From Desulfobacteraceae bacterium (GTDB lineage: Bacteria > Desulfobacterota > Desulfobacteria > Desulfobacterales > SURF-7), in NCBI GenBank assembly GCA_030619585.1, contig JAUXBD010000025.1, forward strand, positions 1-9,012: a stretch of DNA of 9,012 nucleotides. The letters run 5' to 3'. Below are positions 1-5,545 of the stretch, in pieces (positions within the stretch are counted from its first letter, which is position 1; every line of letters starts with the position of its first letter). The position numbers and the translations under genes were made by a program. Below the pieces are notes generated by a model that saw nothing but the letters and a program-made list of their open reading frames with translations, was not told the DNA's origin and ran no database searches.

Positions 1-492
1 AATGCGATTAAAACAGTTAAGATTGAGCCTTACCTTAGAAGCACTCGAAAACGGCTTGTAATGCACCCAAAGTACTACCTGTTTGATACTGGAATTATAA
101 ATGCGCTTAATGGCAGAAACACAACGCCACCTACAAAGGGGACTGCCATATACGGTGCACTTTTTGAGCATTTCGTAATACTTGAAACTTTCAGGCTGAT
201 TAAATATACAGAGACGTCTCTCAGAATCTATCACTGGCGATCATCTAACGGCGCGGAAGTGGATATGATAATTGAATCAAGTGATTCTCTCTGGGCCATT
301 GAAATAAAATCATCCTCCTCAGTAAGACCGGCTGATCTAAGGGGACTGAAATCATTTTCTAAAGATTATCCTGGAGCAAAAACGGTGTGCGTTTCAACAT
401 GCGACCTGCCCTATCTGGCCGGGAAGGTTCCGGTAATCCCATGGAGATACTTATATACCAAAGACTTTCTAAATTTGCTGGGTCTCATCTAA
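1..492 (+). CDS. DUF4143-type AAA ATPase, C-terminal part (5' end outside window)
   Basis: The reading frame is open from base 1, so the gene starts upstream; 163 codons are visible, ending in TAA. An internal ATG at 61 is not the true start, because the frame before it encodes matching sequence (NAIKTVKIEPYLRSTRKRL). The visible part is the C-terminal domain found in predicted AAA ATPases with DUF4143. It shows the PKYYLFDTGIINAL signature just after position 61, then an LFEHFVILE helix, then a PD-(D/E)XK-like core: GAEVD at about 250-264 and AIEIKSS at about 298-315, where the E/D/E-x-K residues sit. The N-terminal Walker A ATPase half lies outside the window. These proteins are widespread accessory ATPases of unclear role; the nuclease-like fold does not prove nuclease activity. 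The next DNA downstream is a transposase remnant, which fits an accessory locus. Family assignment is fairly firm; function is unknown. Confidence 0.85.
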   Translation, partial: NAIKTVKIEPYLRSTRKRLVMHPKYYLFDTGIINALNGRNTTPPTKGTAIYGALFEHFVILETFRLIKYTETSLRIYHWRSSNGAEVDMIIESSDSLWAIEIKSSSSVRPADLRGLKSFSKDYPGAKTVCVSTCDLPYLAGKVPVIPWRYLYTKDFLNLLGLI

Positions 493-547
493 ATCTCCTT
501 TAGAAATTTGAGGGAAATAGGGGGAATAGGCTCACCAAGCTATCTAT

Positions 548-576
548 TTGACATTATGTGGAATACATTCTATATA
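548..576 (+). promoter_or_regulatory. Strong sigma70-type promoter upstream of the transposase remnant
   Basis: TTGACA at 548-553 is a perfect -35 box. After exactly 17 bp comes TATATA at 571-576, a good -10 box. The expected start, near 583, gives a leader of about 60 nt before the ATG at 646. The only gene start downstream is the truncated transposase, so this promoter may now drive a short non-productive transcript. It was recognised by eye from consensus and spacing only. Confidence 0.55.
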
Positions 577-602
577 TAGGCCGTTTTTGGTCTTACACAT
601 AC

Positions 603-637
603 CATTTTAGTGGTAAAATGAGCCTTTTAAGAAAAGG
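603..637 (+). promoter_or_regulatory. Two tandem hairpins covering the transposase ribosome binding site
   Basis: The first inverted repeat is CATTTTA (603-609), loop GTGG, TAAAATG (614-620). The second is CCTTTT (623-628), loop AAG, AAAAGG (632-637). The 3' arm of the second hairpin contains the AAAAGG(A) Shine-Dalgarno sequence, 8 nt before the ATG at 646, so in RNA it could hide the ribosome binding site. Leader hairpins that occlude the ribosome binding site are known for IS200-family transposase mRNAs. At the DNA level such hairpins are also what Y1 transposases bind. Both repeats are short and AT-rich, so stability is modest. Confidence 0.45.
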
Positions 638-645
638 ATGATGAA

Positions 646-708
646 ATGGCTCGCGCACATAAACATTTTCTTCCAGGACAAGTCTGGCATGATGAGCGAC
701 AATTATAA
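646..708 (+). pseudogene. N-terminal remnant of an IS200-like / REP-associated Y1 transposase
   Basis: The ATG at 646, with a good upstream AAAAGGA, opens a 20-codon frame reading MARAHKHFLPGQVWH followed by DERQL and TAA (706-708). The first 15 residues match the conserved start of REP-associated tyrosine transposases (RAYT, Y1_Tnp family), where the frame normally runs on through VWHITHRCHK. Here it departs right after VWH. The HUH motif and catalytic tyrosine are absent, so it cannot code for an active transposase. The departure point sits about 5 bp before a 13-bp perfect inverted repeat at 695-734, suggesting that an internal deletion joined the gene start to a hairpin or end sequence. 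A promoter and ribosome binding site remain intact upstream. The match rests on recognition of a short N-terminus, hence moderate confidence. Confidence 0.6.
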
Positions 709-734
709 TACGAACGGGAAATATAATTGTCGCT
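695..734. repeat. Perfect 13-bp inverted repeat at the transposase break point
   Basis: The left arm AGCGACAATTATA (695-707) and right arm TATAATTGTCGCT (722-734) are exact reverse complements around a 14-nt loop. The left arm contains the last codons of the transposase remnant. It could be the terminal hairpin of the decayed element, a recombination scar or a weak terminator. A T-rich tract follows at 750-757, but the stem is AT-rich and the tract lies 15 nt away, which argues against a classical terminator. Confidence 0.6.
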
Positions 735-1013
735 TGACAACTGAAGCTTATTTTTTTATTTAACTGCCAGCTTTTTGATGTTTTTTATCCACTAATTCTG
801 CTGAAGACCCATAAATATAAGCGATCAGATAATGGGTGCATACTCACTATGTGTGATAAAAATAGAAATATCTTCAATGGAGTGTAGTAAAAAGAGGGGT
901 ATGTCAGAAAATCTGACGTGTTGAATTATATGTCTGAAATGTTGTATCTCTAAGCAATATGCCTAAAAGTAGATGACATGTCAAGAAAACGTCAGGGGAA
1001 CCATATTTGGAAG
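709..1013. other. Gene-free stretch between the transposase remnant and mtaB
   Basis: No convincing coding frame, RNA gene or terminator is seen. It holds a TTGACA at 734-739 with a poor -10 (TATTTA, 757-762) after 17 bp; a small perfect hairpin GTCAGA-AAA-TCTGAC at 903-917; and a CTGACGT (913-919) matched by an inverted ACGTCAG (989-995) shortly before the mtaB stop. No GC-rich stem plus T-run for mtaB, which reads leftward into this stretch, could be identified. The stretch may be the decayed body or flank of the transposable element, but no transposase protein sequence can be read in it. Confidence 0.5.
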
Positions 1014-2345
1014 TTATGGATCCCCATTACACCTGACACCCTGAACCGTATCGCTTCTGTTTAGTTTAACTACCCTTACATTGACAAAACTATTTTTAAG
1101 GCTATCATCCCCATCTACAAGAACAGGAATATAGTTTGAGGTCAGCCCTTTTAAAAGACCTGTGGCGCTGTCTCTTTTACCCTCAATAAGGACTCTAACG
1201 ATTTTGCCCTCAGCTTTTTTATAAAACTCTCGTTTCTTTTTTTGCCCTAGGCTTCTAATTTTACCGCACCTTGATTTCAGGGCATCAGGTTTGACTTTAC
1301 CGGGATATTTACTGGCGGGGGTCTGCTTGCGTGGTGAAAACGGAAACACATGCAGATATGTTACAGGCAGCTCCTCTATTAATTTGTATGTGTTCTCAAA
1401 CGCTTCTTGTGTTTCTCCCGGAAAGCCTATAAGGGTGTCCACTCCAATAGCTGCATCAGGGATCAATCCATGGATATCCTCAACCAGGCCCCTGAAATAT
1501 GAGGCAGTATACGGCCTGTGCATCTTTTTTAATATATGGTCATCACCGCTTTGCAAGGGGATATGAAAATGGCTGCATATACAATCCGAATTTGCCACAA
1601 GCTTTATGATATCTTTTGTAAGCTCCTTTGGTTCTACCGAACTGAGTCTCACCCTTTTTGTCGATTTCATTTTATCGATAGCTTTTAAAAGTTCAAACAG
1701 ATTGGTCTTTGGAGAAAGGTCAAGTCCGTAACAACCAAGATGTATCCCCGTTAGCACAGTTTCATTGTACTCCTGGTCATTAATATGTTTGATACTTTTT
1801 AGCACATGGGAAAAGGGCATGCTGGAACTGCGCCCCCTTGCAAAAGGGACAACACAGTATGTGCAAAACGCGTTGCATCCGTCCTGAATTTTTAAAAAGG
1901 GCCTTGTCCGGCCTTCCAAAGTTGTTTTGGCAGGCCCAGTGAAATTCTCATTAGAATTAATCTCTTCACTAAAAGTATCAGATACTGACAGTAAAGAGTC
2001 TTTTCTCATGTCTGATATGATTTCAGGTATTTTATGCTTATCCTCTTGTCCGATAACAAGGTTTACACCTTTTATCTTTTCTATCTCCCGGGCTTCCGTC
2101 TGTGCATAGCAACCGGTTACTATAATGACCGCTTTGGGGTTTGAACGTATAGCTTTGCGTATAGCCTGTCTTGACTGTGCCGAGGCTTTTTCGGTGACTG
2201 TGCAGGTGTTTATAATGCAAATATCAACATTTTTTCCGGTTTGGTCCTGTTTCCATCCTGATTTTGCAAGGAGTTGAGAAACCGAATCGGACTCAAACTG
2301 ATTTACTTTACACCCCAGAGTTGTGATATTAAATTTCATATGCAT
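1014..2345 (-). CDS. mtaB: tRNA (t6A37) C2-methylthiotransferase MtaB
   Basis: A radical SAM methylthiotransferase that converts t6A37 to ms2t6A37 in ANN-decoding tRNAs, in the cytoplasm. The 443 residues are normal for the family. The N-terminal MTTase domain has TLGCKVNQ (the MtaB signature) with Cys12, NTC with Cys48 and TGCYA with Cys79, which bind the auxiliary Fe-S cluster. The radical SAM motif CxxxCxxC is at Cys157, Cys161 and Cys164 (DGCNAFCTYC). A C-terminal TRAM-like RNA-binding region runs from about residue 378. MiaB would read GCQMN and RimO GCPKN at the first cysteine, so MtaB is preferred. Two starts are possible: ATG 2345 (MHMKFNITTL), with a weak AGG about 8 nt upstream, and ATG 2339 (MKFNITTL), which is closer to the family's usual beginning. 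It is divergent from the acyltransferase-hydrolase gene across a 226-bp gap. All cluster cysteines are present, so it is probably functional. Confidence 0.95.
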   Translation of the reverse strand: MHMKFNITTLGCKVNQFESDSVSQLLAKSGWKQDQTGKNVDICIINTCTVTEKASAQSRQAIRKAIRSNPKAVIIVTGCYAQTEAREIEKIKGVNLVIGQEDKHKIPEIISDMRKDSLLSVSDTFSEEINSNENFTGPAKTTLEGRTRPFLKIQDGCNAFCTYCVVPFARGRSSSMPFSHVLKSIKHINDQEYNETVLTGIHLGCYGLDLSPKTNLFELLKAIDKMKSTKRVRLSSVEPKELTKDIIKLVANSDCICSHFHIPLQSGDDHILKKMHRPYTASYFRGLVEDIHGLIPDAAIGVDTLIGFPGETQEAFENTYKLIEELPVTYLHVFPFSPRKQTPASKYPGKVKPDALKSRCGKIRSLGQKKKREFYKKAEGKIVRVLIEGKRDSATGLLKGLTSNYIPVLVDGDDSLKNSFVNVRVVKLNRSDTVQGVRCNGDP

Positions 2346-2379
2346 ATATTAAGCCTATCTGATGTTATCAAAAACGACA

Positions 2380-2408
2380 AAACTAATGATAATAGGCTGG
2401 TATGTCAA
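2380..2408 (-). promoter_or_regulatory. Candidate mtaB promoter
   Basis: On the minus strand TTGACA (2408-2403) is a perfect -35 box, followed after 17 bp by TAGTTT (2385-2380), a weak -10 box with only about half the consensus bases. It lies about 35 bp before the mtaB start, the right place and direction. An alternative pair, TTGATA-17-TATATG, would overlap the start codon and give an almost leaderless message. Confidence 0.3.
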
Positions 2409-2424
2409 TATTTATGTTACTTGC

Positions 2425-2454
2425 TTGCTTTGGCAACAGTTTTCAATTATAGTT
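2425..2454 (+). promoter_or_regulatory. Weak candidate promoter for the acyltransferase-hydrolase gene
   Basis: TTGCTT (2425-2430), an 18-bp spacer and TATAGT (2449-2454) form the best plus-strand pair I can find in this divergent intergenic region. The -35 box is poor. Downstream, at 2519-2550, an AT-rich element (ATGTTATTATTAT) occurs twice, 18 bp apart, just before the ribosome binding site. No terminator or operator is evident. Confidence 0.22.
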
Positions 2455-2557
2455 TTTTTTATAAGTTGATTGTTTGGCATGTTTTTGAAAATAAAGCCGT
2501 CTTAAATGTGAACCATCTTATGTTATTATTATAGTTGATGTTATTATTATTTTAAAC

Positions 2558-2574
2558 AAGGGAGCTGTTTAGTG
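2558..2574 (+). promoter_or_regulatory. Ribosome binding site that fixes the GTG start
   Basis: AAGGGAG at 2558-2564 is a strong Shine-Dalgarno sequence, 7 nt before GTG at 2572-2574. No in-frame ATG gives a plausible N-terminus that keeps the residues before the acyltransferase motif, so GTG is the likely initiation codon. Confidence 0.7.
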
Positions 2575-4737
2575 AACAAGTTTGCATATCTTACCACAGG
2601 CATTGCAATAAAGGCCATATCAGAACTTTCAAAGACAAACATTTCTATCCACGGCGAGGAAAATATCCCCCAAGGTGCAAAAATCTATGTGATCAATCAT
2701 TTCACTAGGATTGAGACTCTTTTTTTACCTTATCATATTAACAAACTGACAGGTACCCCTGTGTGGTCACTTGCAGACGCGGGACTTTTCGCGGGAAGAC
2801 TTGGAGGTTATCTTAATAAAGTGGGAGCACTTTCCACTCAGAACCCTGATAGGGATCTTTTGATTGTAAAAAGTCTTTTAACCGGTGAGGCTTCCTGGGT
2901 GATTTTCCCTGAAGGCCGAATGGTAAAAAGCAAAAAAATTTATGAAAAAGGTCAAAAAAAGGGTGAATTCATGGTTGAATCTCCTGATGGTAAACATCGT
3001 CCGCATACAGGAGCTGCCGCCCTTGCCCTTCGTACGGAGTTCTACAGGGAGCGAATCAGGGAGATAAATAAAAGCAATCCTGATGAGGTAAAACGCCTCC
3101 AGGAACTCTTTCATATAGATTCCATCGACCCTGTGATTGAGAACGATACTTATATTGTGCCGGTAAACCTCACGTACTATCCCATCAGGGCAAAGGAAAA
3201 CCTTCTAAGCAAGCTTGCCGAAACTCTCATTGATGATATGCCTGAACGTATGATTGATGAGATAATGACGGAAGGGACCATGCTTCTTTCAGGAGTGGAT
3301 GTGGATATCCGGTTTGGCGAGCCCATTAAAATAGAACACTACATGAAAAGCACGGCTATCCAAAAGGATATTTCTTCAGATGAGGTGATAAACTTTGATG
3401 ATCCCATCTCTTCTAAGAAGATGATGCAAAAATCGGCGACTAAGATAATGGAACGATATATGTCGTCGATATATAGCATGACAACAGTTAATGCAGATCA
3501 TCTTTTTGCATCAATTCTCAGGTTTATTCCCTTTAGGGAGATAGATGAGATGGATTTAAGGCGCAGGGTTTTTCTTGCAACAACCAAGGACTTCAACCCT
3601 GCGAAGGTTTATCGCCACCAGGATCTTTATAAAAACCAGATCCATCTTATCACGGATGATCGATACTGCCAGTTTGAAAATTTTCTATCAATTGCAGTCG
3701 AAAAGGGGGTGATTGAAAAAAAAGATAATATGCTTGTAAAGGGTGAATCCTTTTGCTCACCCAAGGATTTCCATACGACACGCAGTGAAAATCCGGTTGC
3801 TGTCATAACCAATGAGGTTGAACCCTTAAGGGACCTGCAAGAAAATCTTAGGAACATTGCAAGTCAGTCCAGCCTCACCATTAAGCAATGGGTCATAAAA
3901 TATCTGAAGGATAAATCCCACTTTGATTATGAAAAAGATTATACCAATTTTTATATTGAAGGGGAGTCCAAGGAGATTGATGTGGGGATGCCGTATTTTT
4001 TGAAGGGGAGGACAAACCGCACGGGAATTCTCCTTATTCATGGATACATGGCTGCCCCCCTTGAGGTAAAAGGACTATCCCTTTATCTAAATGATAAAGG
4101 GTATTACATTTATGCTCCGCGTTTAAACGGCCACGGCACTTCCCCTGAAGACCTTGCTGTAAAAACATACATGGATTGGGTGGAGTCAGTTGAAGAGGGC
4201 TACATAATGATGAGGCACATGTGTGATAATGTTATTATAGGAGGTTTTTCAACCGGGGCCGGACTGGCACTTGATCTTGCCACGCGGGTAAATGATGCAT
4301 CAGGTGTGTTCGCAGTATCTCCACCTATGAAACTTCACGACCTTTCATCAAAATTTGTTCCTGCTGTTAATACATGGAACAAGCTCATGGCAAAGGTCAG
4401 AATCAAAAAGGCGCAAAAAGAGTTTGTTGCAAACTCCCCGGAAAACCCCCATATCAATTATAGTAGGAATCCTGTGTCAGGTATAATAGAGCTTGATAGG
4501 TTGATGAAATCAATTGAACCTTTATTGCCGAATATTACTATCCCTGCCATGGTTATCCAGGGATTTGGAGATCCTGTGGTCAATCCAACGGGCTCACGGA
4601 AAATATATTCCCTATTAGGCTCAAAGGACAAAGAGTACCTGCTTATCAATTTTGATCGTCACGGTATACTACTGGGCGAAGGCTCTGAGCGTGTTTATAA
4701 GGCCATAGGAGATTTTATCCAGCGTCTGGGGCTTTAA
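2572..4737 (+). CDS. PlsC-like acyltransferase fused to an alpha/beta hydrolase
   Basis: A 721-residue two-enzyme fusion. Residues about 20-250 form a glycerolipid-type acyltransferase: motif I is NHFTRIET (His43, then Glu48), motif III is FPEGR (112-116) and a VPV strand lies at 196-198. The usual HX4D is therefore HX4E, as known in LpxL-type lipid A acyltransferases. Residues about 255-470 are a charged, mainly helical linker I do not recognise. Residues about 483-721 form an alpha/beta hydrolase: oxyanion HGY at 490-492, nucleophile elbow GFSTG with Ser560, acid GDP with Asp667 and DRHG with His697, a complete triad. Probable substrates are acyl-CoA or acyl-ACP and a lyso- or glycerolipid, with the hydrolase acting on an ester; this is inference. 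No signal peptide or clear membrane span is seen, so it is likely cytoplasmic or membrane-peripheral. The start is GTG, with AAGGGAG at 2558-2564, 7 nt upstream. Confidence 0.85.
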   Translation: MNKFAYLTTGIAIKAISELSKTNISIHGEENIPQGAKIYVINHFTRIETLFLPYHINKLTGTPVWSLADAGLFAGRLGGYLNKVGALSTQNPDRDLLIVKSLLTGEASWVIFPEGRMVKSKKIYEKGQKKGEFMVESPDGKHRPHTGAAALALRTEFYRERIREINKSNPDEVKRLQELFHIDSIDPVIENDTYIVPVNLTYYPIRAKENLLSKLAETLIDDMPERMIDEIMTEGTMLLSGVDVDIRFGEPIKIEHYMKSTAIQKDISSDEVINFDDPISSKKMMQKSATKIMERYMSSIYSMTTVNADHLFASILRFIPFREIDEMDLRRRVFLATTKDFNPAKVYRHQDLYKNQIHLITDDRYCQFENFLSIAVEKGVIEKKDNMLVKGESFCSPKDFHTTRSENPVAVITNEVEPLRDLQENLRNIASQSSLTIKQWVIKYLKDKSHFDYEKDYTNFYIEGESKEIDVGMPYFLKGRTNRTGILLIHGYMAAPLEVKGLSLYLNDKGYYIYAPRLNGHGTSPEDLAVKTYMDWVESVEEGYIMMRHMCDNVIIGGFSTGAGLALDLATRVNDASGVFAVSPPMKLHDLSSKFVPAVNTWNKLMAKVRIKKAQKEFVANSPENPHINYSRNPVSGIIELDRLMKSIEPLLPNITIPAMVIQGFGDPVVNPTGSRKIYSLLGSKDKEYLLINFDRHGILLGEGSERVYKAIGDFIQRLGL

Positions 4738-4743
4738 ATTAAC

Positions 4744-5442
4744 CTACCCTGCCTCCCGTAACAGCATCGTAGCCGGGTCCATCAGCAGCCCGGCCTTTTC
4801 GGAAGCATCGCCACCTTTTAGCGATTTTACATGGATCTCTTTTCCTTCAGGTTGCAGCATAATTGCAACATCAAAAAGATCCATAATGCCTGCAAGTTGA
4901 ACAGGCACGCCGTCCGGGCCAGGTTCTTCATGACGATGTGTGCGGACAGTGAACCAGAGATTTAACGCCAGCTTTCCCGCAATATCTTTCAGGCCTGTCA
5001 GCACTTCCCCAAGATCAGCGCTAAAGTTAAGTCCGTCTATGAATATCACGTTAGGCGAGAATATTTTTTGCTCTATAAGATCGGTGAGCCTTTCTTCAAA
5101 TCTTGGCACGCTGAAGCTGTCAACCTTGAAGGTCATTATAAGCCTGTGGGGCAGGATTGATTCCCACAGGCTGTCTATATCAGTTATACTGTGTTGCCGA
5201 GCAAGATTGCTAAAAACCTCCTGGTACCACAGGCTTATTTTACTCACATGGTCCTCTAAGCTTATATGAAGTACCTTTTCATTTCGCAGCATTGTGTTTA
5301 AAGCAAGCTGGACTAGAAATGAGGTTTTGCCGACTCCGGCACGAGCAAGAATCGCTCCGCACCCCCCTTTGGGCATTATTCCATCGGTTTTAAATCCCAT
5401 ACCCTTTAATGGATTTTGCATGATCTTATCATTTTCGAGCAT
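4744..5442 (-). CDS. Orphan RecA/DnaB-fold (KaiC/RadA-like) ATPase
   Basis: A 232-residue single-domain P-loop ATPase of unknown role. Visible motifs are Walker A ARAGVGKTS (residues 33-41), a HISLED strand whose Glu63 matches the catalytic glutamate position of DnaB and RecA-like proteins, and Walker B NVIFIDG with Asp136. A later strand, LWFTVRTHR, fits the sensor region. There is no second ATPase domain, DnaB N-terminal domain, zinc finger or Lon-like domain, so it is shorter than DnaB, RadA or KaiC. It starts at ATG 5442 with AAGGAG about 6 nt upstream and ends in TAG. It follows fusA by 103 bp on the same strand and may be co-transcribed with it. Its 3' end is 6 bp from the stop of the convergent acyltransferase-hydrolase gene. 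Fold assignment is firm; a DNA, recombination or signalling role is only possible. Confidence 0.75.
   Translation of the reverse strand: MLENDKIMQNPLKGMGFKTDGIMPKGGCGAILARAGVGKTSFLVQLALNTMLRNEKVLHISLEDHVSKISLWYQEVFSNLARQHSITDIDSLWESILPHRLIMTFKVDSFSVPRFEERLTDLIEQKIFSPNVIFIDGLNFSADLGEVLTGLKDIAGKLALNLWFTVRTHRHEEPGPDGVPVQLAGIMDLFDVAIMLQPEGKEIHVKSLKGGDASEKAGLLMDPATMLLREAG
4772..4799 (+). terminator. Possible terminator of the acyltransferase-hydrolase gene, inside the convergent gene
   Basis: GCCGGG (4772-4777) and CCCGGC (4789-4794) form a perfect 6-bp GC stem with an 11-nt loop, followed by CTTTT on the plus strand. It begins 35 nt after the stop at 4737, a normal distance. It also lies within the C-terminal codons of the minus-strand ATPase, so the match may be coding coincidence. 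The T-run is short. Confidence 0.3.
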
Positions 5443-5509
5443 AAAAACTCCTTGTATGAAAATATTTTACTCTAATTGAGTTTACCCCAATCCGATAGTT
5501 GTTTGTGTT

Positions 5510-5543
5510 CAGCATCATGCACCATGCACCATGCATTATGCTG
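5510..5543. repeat. Hairpin with 7-bp tandem repeats just after the fusA stop
   Basis: CAGCATCATGCA (5510-5521) and TGCATTATGCTG (5532-5543) pair over 12 bp with one mismatch around a 10-nt loop. Inside are three near-identical 7-bp units: CATGCAC (5516-5522), CATGCAC (5523-5529) and CATGCAT (5530-5536). The hairpin starts 2 nt after the fusA stop codon on the minus strand, so it may stabilise the mRNA 3' end or act as a weak terminator. The T-run (TTTT, then CCTTTTTT) lies on the plus-strand side, where no gene reads in. Confidence 0.55.
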
Positions 5544-5545
5544 TT

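Noticed and set aside
734..762. Second sigma70-like promoter after the inverted repeat
   Set aside because: The -35 TTGACA is perfect, but the -10 (TATTTA) is poor and no plus-strand gene follows before 2572.
832..924. 30-codon plus-strand frame in the gap before mtaB
   Set aside because: No Shine-Dalgarno sequence, no recognisable motif, and it contains the 903-917 hairpin; more likely non-coding.
1014..2345. MiaB or RimO instead of MtaB
   Set aside because: The first cysteine motif is GCKVNQ and the length, about 440 residues, fits MtaB; MiaB has GCQMN and RimO GCPKN.
5510..5543. Possible CRISPR-like or tandem array
   Set aside because: Units are only 7 bp and contiguous, with no spacers and no cas genes.
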